Below are positions 1-8,364 of a stretch of DNA of 64,000 nucleotides, in pieces. The notes under the pieces are model-generated. The model was not told the origin of the DNA and ran no database searches. It was given only the letters and a program-made list of their open reading frames with translations. Within the stretch, counting starts at the first letter, position 1. Every line of letters begins with the position of its first letter. Origin of the DNA: Kribbella sp. CA-293567 (GTDB lineage: Bacteria > Actinomycetota > Actinomycetes > Propionibacteriales > Kribbellaceae); the NCBI RefSeq assembly GCF_027627575.1, contig NZ_CP114065.1:7440001-7504000 (forward strand), written 5' to 3'. The position numbers and the translations under genes are program-made.

Positions 1-254
1 TCGGTGACCGGCTCGGACACGATGCGAAGACGGCGCATCGTCTTGCCGGCCTTCATGTTGGCGTCCATCAGCTCGAACCACCAGCGCCACCACTCGGCCT
101 CTTCTTCAGGGTCTAGCGGTTCTCCGCGGAGCCACTGGCTGAACCGGTCTCGCTCGATGTCGGTGGCATAGATGTCCCGCATTTCCAGGTGAAGCGCCTC
201 GTGCTTGTACGACGACAGCAGCGCGTCGCGCTCATCTCCTGAGATCGGCTGCAA
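1..254 (-). CDS. DUF6879 family protein, cut by the left window edge
   Basis: The readable part (84 codons) matches the actinobacterial DUF6879 family by its signature run: YKHEALHLEMRDIY, then an FSQWLRGEP stretch, a Trp-rich helix, and KTMRRLRIVSEPV. Family members have no defined biochemical function and usually sit beside XRE regulators or DUF397 genes. The start is taken as TTG at 254-252, because a GGAGG sequence formed by the last codons of the upstream gene lies nine bases before it; the two genes are therefore translationally linked. The C-terminus lies beyond base 1. It belongs to the A/T-richer left island. Confidence 0.75.
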   Translation of the reverse strand, partial: MQPISGDERDALLSSYKHEALHLEMRDIYATDIERDRFSQWLRGEPLDPEEEAEWWRWWFELMDANMKAGKTMRRLRIVSEPVT

Positions 255-259
255 CGCTT

Positions 260-640
260 CTAACCTCCAACGAGCTGGGCAACGGTCGCCTTGGACAGAT
301 GGATGCAGGTCTCATGATCCGGCACCGGCTGCCTGAACTGGCTCAGCACCGCCGGATCGTGAACCTCTGGCCCCTGGACGATGTAGTTCCCATTGTCCTT
401 CACGTGGACGATCGGCGGGATCAAATTCCTCTCGTCCGTGGTCAGGCCGTCGAGCTGGAGGTAGTCCAACAGCGGCGGCGGAATCTCGATGACGGTGTCC
501 CCGTCAGGGATCGACAACCGCGCCAAAATGCCTTCGTCGTAGACGCGCCACCCTTGGATGACATAAGACTCTTCATCGGTCCGGTAAAGCGTAGGAGAAT
601 TGTTTGGTGTCGAAGTCTTACCCAGGAACCATAGCAACAT
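260..640 (-). CDS. Small hypothetical protein with an internal duplication
   Basis: This 126-residue protein is not a family I can name. It consists of two similar halves: SYVIQGWRVYDEGILARL near residue 25 and NYIVQGPEVHDPAVLSQF near residue 84, each followed by an acidic-hydrophobic segment ending in a LLDYL or VAQL helix. The duplication suggests a repeated small beta-alpha fold. ATG 640 is preceded by AGGAG at seven bases' spacing. Its stop overlaps the ribosome binding site of the DUF6879 gene, so the two form one operon. There is no signal peptide or membrane helix. Function unknown; the company of DUF6879 suggests a regulatory or accessory role, but this is inference. Confidence 0.6.
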   Translation of the reverse strand: MLLWFLGKTSTPNNSPTLYRTDEESYVIQGWRVYDEGILARLSIPDGDTVIEIPPPLLDYLQLDGLTTDERNLIPPIVHVKDNGNYIVQGPEVHDPAVLSQFRQPVPDHETCIHLSKATVAQLVGG

Positions 641-942
641 CTTGCCGCTCCTAATCTCGGGGTTGCCCGGTCTTGCTCGGACTCACTCCAGCATCAATGC
701 TGTCGAGCAACACGTCAAGAGCCCTTTATTTACAGCGTTCTACGCTCCACCATGGCACACGGTCGCCCTGCTCACTACATACGAGAGGCGAATTGAAGCA
801 ACATCGAGCAACGCGCTTAGCAAGACAAGACGCAGTCCACTACCGTCGCTTTCTACGACCGGCAATGAGGCAATAATCCGGCATCAAACAATGGCGCGCC
901 GATGATCGCGGCCATACCTGACAGTTGACTGGAGAGAGCACC
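641..942. other. Intergenic region, divergent promoters expected
   Basis: About 300 bases between two divergent small genes. It is clearly more A/T-rich than the chromosome to the right, as expected of island DNA carrying both promoters. I found no convincing hairpin, repeat or RNA gene. Short open frames here have poor codon structure and no ribosome binding site. Confidence 0.4.
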
Positions 943-1137
943 ATGGACGACAGCGGGGTCGAGTGGGGCGGCACAGGACCGACCGAACCAGTCGAGACGG
1001 ACAAGCGAGGCTGGGTCGTTTTGCGACCCTCGCCAGCGTGCGACGGCCGCAACCCGATGACCGGCCGCGTCTGCCTCTTGGGCGACCACAAGGGCTACCA
1101 CCGCGACACAGCCGGCGCCGAGTGGCTCGAAGATTAG
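943..1137 (+). CDS. Small Cys/His-rich hypothetical protein
   Basis: A 64-residue protein beginning at ATG 943, chosen over an in-frame ATG at 925 because GGAGAG lies seven bases upstream. Its C-terminal half has the pattern PACDGRNP, then GRVCLLGDHKGYHR, then EWLED. The spacing of two Cys and two His residues would suit a small zinc-binding knuckle, and similar short C-x-C-H-x-H proteins are common in actinobacterial mobile elements and phages. No function can be assigned. It stands alone, divergent from the 126-residue gene and facing the nuclease gene. Confidence 0.5.
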   Translation: MDDSGVEWGGTGPTEPVETDKRGWVVLRPSPACDGRNPMTGRVCLLGDHKGYHRDTAGAEWLED

Positions 1138-1146
1138 GCCCAGCAG

Positions 1147-1377
1147 ATGAAGACACGCAACACACGAGACCACCAACTACGCCGCTGGGCATTGCGGACC
1201 GAAACGCTGGATAGGCGCAATGGCGTACAACCAGACGGCTACGACCCTGGCGGAGTCAGCCAGGTCCTCCCCTGGTGCGTCGAGGCATACCTAGCCAGAG
1301 GCCCGGTCCGCCCCCGAACGTCCACCCGCAGATACCGTCAGCGCGAGCGGCGGCACCTCACCACGGACAGACCATGA
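1147..1377 (+). CDS. Doubtful small ORF
   Basis: An open frame of 76 codons starting ten bases after the preceding stop. It lacks a recognisable ribosome binding site, is Arg-rich and matches no family I know. Its position directly behind a likely gene and convergent to the nuclease gene is the only argument for it. It may simply be untranslated 3' sequence. Confidence 0.2.
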   Translation: MKTRNTRDHQLRRWALRTETLDRRNGVQPDGYDPGGVSQVLPWCVEAYLARGPVRPRTSTRRYRQRERRHLTTDRP

Positions 1378-1398
1378 CTATCCAGGGGGCAGTTGCAG

Positions 1399-2643
1399 TC
1401 AGTCCGCGACCACAGCCCCATTCCCTTGATGGACAAAGTGATCCACAAGAGCAGCCAACGCCGATGGGGGGACCGTGCCGACTCGCCCAAGCGTGAGGTT
1501 TGTGAAACTAGCAGCCGACACAACCGATTCAGGGCCAACTGCAACTGATACGACATTCTTGGCAAGCCGGGTTCGCGTCTCGACACCATATGCGACGGCT
1601 TGGTAATACCCATTCCGCGCGACGACGTCTTGGTTCCATGAGTATTTACATTCGAGCACTAACGCCTTCACCCCAGGCGACAGGAGCAGCAAATCTGCGC
1701 CATTGCTGCGATGGGCTTGACTAATCCCTCTCGTCGCCTCAACAAATGGACTAGGCGAACCAAGATGCGCCCACACGCCGGATGCTTCAAACCAGAGCAA
1801 GTACACCTCGCCTGCGGGACTTGCTATCTCATAGTTGGGTGCGCCCGACTTCGCGCTAAGCGGACGCAGTGAGGTGATCTGGCAACCTGCCTCGCGCAGG
1901 GCGATCAGAAGCATGCCCAGGATCGAGAGGTGGAATAGACGCCATCTAATCTCCTCGTCAGGCATCAACAATCGGTACATCAAGAAATCCACCGACCGTT
2001 CCGCCTCTATCAAGACATGGGCGGCGTCAGCCACACTTCCCCAAGGGGCACCCTCCCGCCGCAACGCCTTCAGGTCTGCTCGCGTCGGCATCCCAGGGGC
2101 GGCACTGGACAGCGGCTCGATCTCCAGCAAAGCAAACACAGCTGCAAGCTGGTCAGCAGACCCGAACTGGACCTCAGGTTGCACAGCGACACTATCTGTC
2201 CAAACTTGCATAAGCCTATCTGCACACCAGCGAAGAACCTGCACAGCCAGCATGTCGGCTCCACGCTCGGCCTCCTTTCCGACGAATGCACTAGGCGGCC
2301 ACCCATATCGGCGCCTGCTCTCAGCCCATGCCACTCCCGCGAAAGGAACCTGTCTGACTTGACGAGTGCGTGTCTTTGATGCCGGAAGATAGTTATTCCA
2401 CTCGCTTGTTCGTCTAGGCCAGCGATTCAACATCGGATCTAGAATAGAAAGGAGTATTCTATTCGCCCGCAGCCGAACGTCGGACGATGCCCACCGGCGT
2501 AGATCCTGCTCGCCAAGCGGCGCACTCAGTGCTTCGAAGAGTGATCCACGCCCGGTCCAGCTCGACAATACTGCCGCCAGCCCCGCATCCGGAATCGGTG
2601 GAAATTCTGTCAGGCCAGCGCCCTTATCATCACGCTCACCCAT
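1399..2643 (-). CDS. PD-(D/E)XK restriction endonuclease subunit, LlaJI R2/McrC-like
   Basis: A 414-residue protein whose C-terminus carries a PD-(D/E)XK nuclease core: D317 in SNGADLLLLS, E331 and K333 in LVLECKY, and the accessory YYQAVAYG (Q348, Y352) seen in RecB- and McrC-like nucleases. The N-terminal 300 residues are helical and unassigned, presumably for contact with the NTPase partner and DNA. It is the last gene of the methyltransferase, NTPase, nuclease operon. It starts inside the NTPase gene (34-base overlap); AAGGAG sits six bases before ATG 2643, supporting translational coupling. In LlaJI and BsuMI systems this partner supplies cleavage while the AAA+ protein drives translocation. 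The role here is inferred from motif and context. Confidence 0.72.
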   Translation of the reverse strand: MGERDDKGAGLTEFPPIPDAGLAAVLSSWTGRGSLFEALSAPLGEQDLRRWASSDVRLRANRILLSILDPMLNRWPRRTSEWNNYLPASKTRTRQVRQVPFAGVAWAESRRRYGWPPSAFVGKEAERGADMLAVQVLRWCADRLMQVWTDSVAVQPEVQFGSADQLAAVFALLEIEPLSSAAPGMPTRADLKALRREGAPWGSVADAAHVLIEAERSVDFLMYRLLMPDEEIRWRLFHLSILGMLLIALREAGCQITSLRPLSAKSGAPNYEIASPAGEVYLLWFEASGVWAHLGSPSPFVEATRGISQAHRSNGADLLLLSPGVKALVLECKYSWNQDVVARNGYYQAVAYGVETRTRLAKNVVSVAVGPESVVSAASFTNLTLGRVGTVPPSALAALVDHFVHQGNGAVVAD

Positions 2644-4442
2644 TCAATCTCCTTCTCCGGCAGAGCCGTCGATTCCCGCACCCGATAGATAAGCTGTTCG
2701 AAATCTTCTTCCTCCAGTTGAGCCAAGAGCGTGCCCAAATTCAGAACATAAGCCTCACTGAGGCTAGAGTCCATGGCGCCAGCTAGAATGCCATGACCCT
2801 GCCCGCCCGTCGCTCTCGCGGGATCGCCAACAGCGTCGCCTTCAGCGACAGAGATATCTTGTGCAGGATCGGCCACGGACACATTAGCGTGCAGCACCGT
2901 AGATTCTGGTCGGTCGTCAACTCCAGGAAAAGGTGGCCGATCCGCGTGGAGCGCGGCCCGCAGGTAGTTGCACATTCCCAGAAAAAGAGCCGGGCCAAGT
3001 CTCGTGATTTCTTCCTGATAGTGGGCATCGTATAGGAGGCTAATCTTAGTCAGAAGCGTAGCGTCGAGGTCGCCAGCATGATCCTCTAAGACTCGCTCAA
3101 AAAGATGGGGTGCAATCGGCGGGATGGGCACACGCGCAAATCGCCGGCCAAGCGCTGCACCAATGCGGAACACCCGCTGAGAATCGAGTGCGTTATACGT
3201 GCCCAGCAGCTTCCAATCCTCACCTGCTAAATACCTGATCGCTCCTGGCCGGTCGCCGTCTCCATCGACCGTTTCGACGTGAGACCCTCCGCGGGTCCAC
3301 CCCAATTCAATTAGCCTCGCATCCTCTGCCGACGACTCAACACCAACGACCACGTTTCCACCGGCCAGCCAAGTTAGCAGCGCGCCGAAGATTCGGTCTA
3401 AGTCTCCACGATTAGCCTCGTCCAGAACGAGCCATCGATTCTCGGCGATAGCCCGCAGTACCCAGCCAGGGCGAAACACGATATCGCCCTCGGCTACGGT
3501 CTCTCCACCGATCAGTTCGCGGGACGTCCAGCTTTCGTCTGGCGTTGCCCACAGCGGCGATCGGACCCCCGGCAGCCCGTCGGACTGAAGCTTGGTACTG
3601 ATAATGCCAACGGCCTTCCGAACAAGCGCGGACTTGCCCGTGCCCGGCGGACCAACAAGAATCACTGCGGCGGAGGATGAGATCGCAGCGAGGATCATTC
3701 GCCAGATCCGATCCTCGATCTGTACTGCTTCGTCTCTGGCCTCTACTTGCGCATACTCAAATTGAACAGCCTGCGGCACCTGCTCACTATCGATCGAGTC
3801 GCCGGGCCCTGCTTGACTAGGCAGAGAGGCGAGGCGGTTCTCAATCGCCTGTACAATTCCACCTATCTCATTACTCTTCGCAGTTGTTTCCTGGGAAACT
3901 CGACGCAAGAATCCAACGAGATTTTCCTCAGACAGGTCTTCCGCTGCCGTAGATGCGGCCCAAACCGTCGGCTCACGGACTTCTGCATACATGAAGATCG
4001 TGCGGCGCTGGAAATTCGGCGTCAGGGAGAAAGATGATGAGCCTGAGTAGGATAGAGCCGTACCAGAGGCGTGTTCTGCAAATGCGCCGAAAAGTTCGAT
4101 CGCCGACACGGCCAGCAGCCTGTCTCCAGCGTAGTCATGGACCAGCAGGAACGGATTGAAGTCGAATAGCCGGCCTCCGGACTCTGCCAGGCTCTTCCCG
4201 AACGCTTCCGCTCGAGTCGCAGGACGCTTGTTGCCGTCTAGCGTGAGCGTGAACGCGACGCAGGTGAATTTGTCACCAGAATCCTCGGTGACAGTGAAGA
4301 CGTAAACTGGGTTGCGCGAAAGCGCGAGCTTTGTTCCTAATTCCTTCGCGAGCGCGGTCGACGTGGTCGCCGTGAAGGTGAGCCTATCCGATGTGGCCGC
4401 TAGGGCTTCGAACAACTCTCGTAAGGCGTCATCCTTCGGCAT
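2610..4442 (-). CDS. McrB-like AAA+ NTPase, restriction motor subunit
   Basis: A 610-residue AAA+ protein. Walker A GPPGTGKS lies at 264-271, Walker B WLVLDEANRGD at 337-347, a GTYNALD sensor-1 element at 414-420 that matches the McrB-type NxxD signature, and an arginine-rich LGRRFARV sensor segment near 431-438. McrB relatives hydrolyse GTP and power a nuclease partner along DNA. Residues 1-230 form a separate N-terminal region, probably DNA recognition. The start codon follows the methyltransferase stop by one base (TGA-A-ATG), and the nuclease gene begins within its 3' end. Together the three genes resemble the LlaJI R1/R2 arrangement; whether it uses GTP or ATP cannot be told from sequence alone. 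Confidence 0.78.
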   Translation of the reverse strand: MPKDDALRELFEALAATSDRLTFTATTSTALAKELGTKLALSRNPVYVFTVTEDSGDKFTCVAFTLTLDGNKRPATRAEAFGKSLAESGGRLFDFNPFLLVHDYAGDRLLAVSAIELFGAFAEHASGTALSYSGSSSFSLTPNFQRRTIFMYAEVREPTVWAASTAAEDLSEENLVGFLRRVSQETTAKSNEIGGIVQAIENRLASLPSQAGPGDSIDSEQVPQAVQFEYAQVEARDEAVQIEDRIWRMILAAISSSAAVILVGPPGTGKSALVRKAVGIISTKLQSDGLPGVRSPLWATPDESWTSRELIGGETVAEGDIVFRPGWVLRAIAENRWLVLDEANRGDLDRIFGALLTWLAGGNVVVGVESSAEDARLIELGWTRGGSHVETVDGDGDRPGAIRYLAGEDWKLLGTYNALDSQRVFRIGAALGRRFARVPIPPIAPHLFERVLEDHAGDLDATLLTKISLLYDAHYQEEITRLGPALFLGMCNYLRAALHADRPPFPGVDDRPESTVLHANVSVADPAQDISVAEGDAVGDPARATGGQGHGILAGAMDSSLSEAYVLNLGTLLAQLEEEDFEQLIYRVRESTALPEKEIEWVSVMIRALA

Positions 4443-4443
4443 T

Positions 4444-5838
4444 TCAGACGTTCACAGCCAACGGATACTCGAACTCCGACTCTATTTCAATGGGGAGGCC
4501 GCCATAAGCATCTAGCTTCTGCTTGACGTTGACCGCTACGGCCTCTGCTAATAGCGGGGGCACGGCATTGCCGCAAAGCCTGTATTGATCCACCTGACCA
4601 CCATAGAAGGTGTGAATATCTGGGAACGACTGGAACCTAGCCGCCTCGCGCACAGAAATCAGCCTCTGTTGGGCAACGTCATAATGTATGAACGTACCCC
4701 AATGCGGGTCGGGCTTCGTCAGCAACGTTCCTGCCAGCTGGTTCCGGGATAGCCGCCCGTAGCGAGTTGTATGATCCTTGCGGAGTGCTCGCTGCATACC
4801 GGGAGGCAGCAATTCGAAGGGGATCGAACGCCAATCTCCTCCCTCAGGGATGTGCTTTACCCTCTCGGTATTCGGCGGGAATAGAGCTCGCGCCCAATGG
4901 TTTGTTGCCGCCTTCGCGCCTCGCCTCATACTTTTCTGAAATTCTGACAACCGGCCACTACGCCCGTACGGCACTCCATCCTCCACGCCACCCCCGTTCA
5001 CGAGGGGAGGCAGATCGCCAATCGCTTCCTCGACCGATACAGGCGGGAGCAGAGAGGCAGAATGTAGAGGAAGCACAGAGTCGCCATCAATACGCCGATG
5101 ACCGAGCGCGTAGTGGAATGTATGAGTACGTCCACCCTTGAAGTGAGCGCGTGCTAGAGAATAGTGCACCGGTTCAGGCACATCAACTTTACCCACCTCG
5201 TCTGCAATATCGCGGCGGGTGCCGATCACGACCATACGAAACCGCTCCTGCGGCACGCCGTAGTGGGCCGCATTAAGAATCTTGAAGCTGATTTCGTAGC
5301 CACCATATTCGAGTGAGTTCAGCGCCTTGATCTCACTCAATAGCTCATCAAAGAAGCGACCGCCCTCAAGAGAGAACATTCCCGGAACATTCTCGAGAAC
5401 GAATATTTTTGGGGCAAATCCTTTTAAGATGCGCACGTAGTGTTTAAAGAGGGAGTTGCGAGGATCGTCGCCGTTGCGAATATGAGAGTTGACGGAAAAC
5501 CCTTGGCATGGAGGGCCACCGAGCAGGACGTCCAGCTCGCCGTGGACCAGGGAGTCAGTGCCCCTAGATGACGGCAGTTGACGCATGAGCGATGACGGAT
5601 CGATGTCTTCGACTGATCCGGGGAGGCCGACAATATCTCCGGCCATCTTGCCGCCACTCTTCGCGTACTTCTTGTCGAAATTCATCAAGAAGTTGTGTAC
5701 GGCAAGGTCCCAAATGTCGTTGGCGAAGCGAGGATCGAAGCCGTGCGCGTGGAACCCTCTAGAGAGACCCCCCGCGCCGCAGAACAGCTCCCCCATCTCG
5801 TACTTACGCACAGCGTTCACCGCGCCTCGCTTCGCCAT
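4444..5838 (-). CDS. DNA (cytosine-5)-methyltransferase of the R-M operon
   Basis: A 464-residue C5-cytosine methyltransferase with all core motifs: motif I ELFCGAGGLSRGF at 17-29 (SAM binding), motif IV GGPPCQGFS with catalytic Cys111, motif VI VLENVPG near 147, motif VIII QERFRMVVIG near 197, the RLSRNQLAGTLLTK block, and motif X RLCGNAVPPLLAEAVA. The segment between VIII and IX is the target-recognition domain and is not recognisable, so the methylated site is unknown. ATG 5838 is chosen over a longer frame because AGGAGG lies seven bases upstream. It is the first gene of the operon, so the protective activity is made before NTPase and nuclease. LlaJI and BsuMI carry two methyltransferases; only one is present here. 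Confidence 0.9.
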   Translation of the reverse strand: MAKRGAVNAVRKYEMGELFCGAGGLSRGFHAHGFDPRFANDIWDLAVHNFLMNFDKKYAKSGGKMAGDIVGLPGSVEDIDPSSLMRQLPSSRGTDSLVHGELDVLLGGPPCQGFSVNSHIRNGDDPRNSLFKHYVRILKGFAPKIFVLENVPGMFSLEGGRFFDELLSEIKALNSLEYGGYEISFKILNAAHYGVPQERFRMVVIGTRRDIADEVGKVDVPEPVHYSLARAHFKGGRTHTFHYALGHRRIDGDSVLPLHSASLLPPVSVEEAIGDLPPLVNGGGVEDGVPYGRSGRLSEFQKSMRRGAKAATNHWARALFPPNTERVKHIPEGGDWRSIPFELLPPGMQRALRKDHTTRYGRLSRNQLAGTLLTKPDPHWGTFIHYDVAQQRLISVREAARFQSFPDIHTFYGGQVDQYRLCGNAVPPLLAEAVAVNVKQKLDAYGGLPIEIESEFEYPLAVNV

Positions 5839-6269
5839 CTGTCTGCCGTCCTCCTGCCTGGGAGACACGTCGCCGAGTGGTCGGCAGGCGTCTGTCTCCT
5901 CCAAGTTACAGCCGTGTGATTCGAGTCTAGGGCCTGGCACCCCCACGGAGGCTTGAACCACAAACTGCCGCGCGGCTGTCGACGAACTCTATTGGAGTGG
6001 GCGCCGAGAGGATCTTCGACGTACACGCCGGCCCAGCCTCCGCGGGCAGAAGTGGAACGGGTCACTGTCCGGCTCTGTGCGGTGTTGGATGCCGCCCGGA
6101 CCGACGGGGTGTGCGTGGGGAGCCCTGAGAACCGCACACAACCCGCCTACCAGTGGTCTCAGTTCTGGTCTCATTCACCCGGGTTCGGGGCCGTTCGCCA
6201 TCATGTGGCCGATGTGCCGGCCAGTCGTGGAACTCGGACCTGAACCCCGCCGAACACGGTTCCGAGGAG
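5839..6269. other. Island-end noncoding region beside the attachment site
   Basis: About 430 bases between the methyltransferase start and the tRNA fragment. It must contain the promoter of the R-M operon. No gene with convincing codon structure was found; open frames here lack ribosome binding sites. It holds the TGGTCTCA direct repeat described separately. No integrase gene is present on this side. Confidence 0.5.
6154..6173 (+). repeat. Direct repeat TGGTCTCA x2, possible integrase arm site
   Basis: TGGTCTCA occurs at 6154-6161 and 6166-6173, a 12-base period, about 100 bases inside the tRNA fragment. Short direct repeats in this position are what arm-type binding sites of tyrosine integrases look like. 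No integrase is visible in the window, so the assignment is inference. Confidence 0.35.
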
Positions 6270-6325
6270 TTGGAAAGCGTGTTGGGGGCAACCCCTCACG
6301 AGTTCGAATCTCGTATCCTCCGCCA
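6270..6325 (+). other. 3' fragment of tRNA-Ser(GGA): probable att site
   Basis: The sequence from 6270 is the 3' part of a serine tRNA: anticodon loop TTGGAAA (anticodon GGA), 3' anticodon strand GCGTG, a long variable arm with GGGG and CCCC pairing, the T arm ACGAG-TTCGAAT-CTCGT, and an acceptor strand ending CCTCCGCCA. The five bases before the loop (AGGAG) cannot pair with GCGTG, and no D arm or 5' acceptor strand exists upstream, so this is not a working tRNA. Such fragments starting at the anticodon loop arise when an element integrates into a tRNA gene and restores the other copy. The intact tRNA-Ser(GGA) should lie at the opposite end of the element, outside this window. Confidence 0.8.
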
Positions 6326-6402
6326 CTCTGCTGAGAGGCCGATCGATCAGCTTCCATCTGGTCAGGGCAGTACACGGTCGCTCGCAGGGAACAGCGAGGG
6401 GA

Positions 6403-6430
6403 CGGCCCGGTTGCATCTGCGACCGGGCCG
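6403..6430 (+). terminator. Hairpin terminator downstream of the tRNA fragment
   Basis: A 12-pair stem (CGGCCCGGTTGC against GCGACCGGGCCG, one G-T pair) with a four-base loop and a TTT tail. It was probably the terminator of the original tRNA-Ser transcript and so marks the chromosomal side of the junction. The following 280 bases to 6714 hold no gene that I can support. Confidence 0.7.
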
Positions 6431-6714
6431 TTTCGCGTTCGGGTGAGGCCGCCCACGCGGCTCCTGCGTCGCCGCTCCCCATCCCCCAGCTACGGCGCTC
6501 CTCCGTCGCACCGCACGCTGCCTTGCACTCAGGGCTCAGCGCTCGCTCAGCGATACTGGACGGTCAGCAACAGCTGAGCGAGTGTCACGTCGAAGATGAC
6601 GCGCGTCGACTGGCGGCAGGATAGGAATTCATCGACACGACTGCGCCATGCGGACTGTCGAGGCGGTGAACCGCGGTTGCAGGATCTAACCGAATAGGCA
6701 TGGCCGTGCAGGCC

Positions 6715-7875
6715 TCAGAGTGCCCGCAGGGCAGCTTCGAACTCCGATACGGGGCCTTCGCTGGGGAAGCGTAGGCGTAGCTCCTGCTCTAGTTCTCCGG
6801 CGATCATTCGCAGATGGACTTTGCTTTGGCGGCCGTCCTTGAGGCCGGTGAGGCCTAGGCTCACGGCTTGCTCGAGGTCGCCTTCGCGGCCTGCCACGAT
6901 GCCGAGGGTGATGCGGCATTCGGAGACTCGCATGGGGCTCAGTACGTGGCCGTCGGGGGTGATGTTGTCGCTGATGACAGCGCGGGCGTACTGGCTGGCT
7001 AGGTCGTCGTCTCCGGCGATGCGGTGAACGTCCATCGCGTGGTAATCCCACTTGGCTGGGTCGATCTTGAAGTGGTTGTCGGGGCGGTCTGGGTACGGCA
7101 AGTGGTTGAGGATCTCTTTGCCGTTCTCGAGGACCGCCTCTAGATCGGACTCGCCGAGACGTGCTCTGGCCTTGGCCTCCTGGGCGATGAGCTGGACGTG
7201 CACGTTACTGCTCTGGGCCACGGCCTGGCCTCGTTGGGCGGCGTCGACGGCTTGGCGGAATCGGCCCTGCGTCAGGGCGAACCAGGCGGTCATTTCGTGG
7301 CCCCAGCCGGCGATCTCTGGATGGCCGGCCTCTAGGCCTAGCTGCATGGCAGCGGTTCTCGTGGACTCGGCGGCCGTACGCATACCTACGTCGTACTCGA
7401 CGCATCCGGCTAGCAGGGCAAGCCAACCCCCAGCCACCAGAAGGTCCGCGTGCGCTTTCAGCCCCACTGGGCGACGTAAGAGACCTGCCACGTGTTGAAG
7501 CCAGCTATGTGCATCCTGGCGCAGCTCCAAGGCATCGCGATGGTTGTACTGGCAGCACAGCTCTTCGACCGTTGAATGCAGGCTCTCCAGAGTTCCTGCC
7601 GTGGTGTCGCTTGCTTGCATCCGCTGGATGAGTTCCGCGGTTTGCCACGGCGTTTGGTCGAGCTTGGAGACTGTGTCGCCTCTGGCTGCCGCTATCAGTT
7701 CGCCCTTGGCCCGCAGTACCTCGTCACAGACACGGGCCAGATCCTCGCTCGGGATCTTCCGGCCGTTCTCCAGATTCGACAGATAGGACCGGTGGTGGTG
7801 CGTGGCTTTGCTGAGGTCGGCCAGGGACCGACCTCGGTGTTGCCGGTACTCCCTCAGCCGGTCTCCGAAGGTCAC
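6715..7875 (-). CDS. XRE-family regulator with a TPR-like C-terminal half
   Basis: A 386-residue protein. Residues 4-60 form a helix-turn-helix of the XRE/Cro type (FGDRLREYRQHRGRSLADLS, then SYLSNLENGRKIPSEDLARV). The remaining 300 residues are all-helical with repeated Ala/Leu-rich pairs typical of the TPR-like ligand or partner domain of many streptomycete regulators. The start is GTG 7875 with a weak GGA upstream. Target genes and signal are unknown. It lies just outside the island boundary and is monocistronic as far as can be seen. Confidence 0.8.
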   Translation of the reverse strand: MTFGDRLREYRQHRGRSLADLSKATHHHRSYLSNLENGRKIPSEDLARVCDEVLRAKGELIAAARGDTVSKLDQTPWQTAELIQRMQASDTTAGTLESLHSTVEELCCQYNHRDALELRQDAHSWLQHVAGLLRRPVGLKAHADLLVAGGWLALLAGCVEYDVGMRTAAESTRTAAMQLGLEAGHPEIAGWGHEMTAWFALTQGRFRQAVDAAQRGQAVAQSSNVHVQLIAQEAKARARLGESDLEAVLENGKEILNHLPYPDRPDNHFKIDPAKWDYHAMDVHRIAGDDDLASQYARAVISDNITPDGHVLSPMRVSECRITLGIVAGREGDLEQAVSLGLTGLKDGRQSKVHLRMIAGELEQELRLRFPSEGPVSEFEAALRAL

Positions 7876-8364
7876 CTTGTCCAGTGTCTCCCACGGGTTT
7901 TATGCCTGCATCCTGAGCACCGGGGATACGCGGGAACTGGTGAGATCACGCGCTGTGATTGCCAAGCTGAATCCATGAACGAGACCCGTACAGGGCGCGA
8001 GGTGGCTGGACGACTAGACGGCGAGGCGCGGAGTTTGCTGGACGGCTGACTCCGTGCTGAACGGCCGGGACCTGGACGACCGGCTCATCGAACAACTGGT
8101 CACCCTGGGTCCGATGCTTCCGACCGTCCGAGGTTGGCTCGACCTCGATGCGCGAGTCGGCGTCTGGAGCAGCTGGTCGAGCATTTCCGGATCCGGTGGC
8201 CGGCGACCCGAGCGTGTTCACGGGCACAAGCACGTGCCGGTCGACGTGTCGTCACTGCCTCGGTCGGTGAGGGCGCGGTACGGGTGAGGTACGGGCAGCG
8301 GGATGTCAGGGCGGGGGCCGAGGATGGCGTGTCAATTGCCCGATCCCGATAGAGGAGCCTCTCG
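7876..8364. other. Intergenic region of about 490 bases
   Basis: Short open frames occur at 7976-8049 and 8054-8287 on the plus strand, but neither has a ribosome binding site nor a family I recognise, and they sit in different frames. This may be a decayed small gene. The last 15 bases contain GAGGAG, the ribosome binding site of the next gene. No RNA gene or clear terminator was found. Confidence 0.35.

Noticed and set aside
4444..5961. Longer methyltransferase start at 5961
   Set aside because: AGGAGG seven bases before ATG 5838 and the absence of family sequence in the extra 41 residues favour the shorter form.
6260..6325. A functional tRNA-Ser(GGA) gene
   Set aside because: No 5' acceptor strand, no D arm, and AGGAG cannot pair with the 3' anticodon strand GCGTG.
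8054..8287. Small plus-strand frame after the XRE regulator
   Set aside because: GTG start without ribosome binding site, no known family, low-complexity end.
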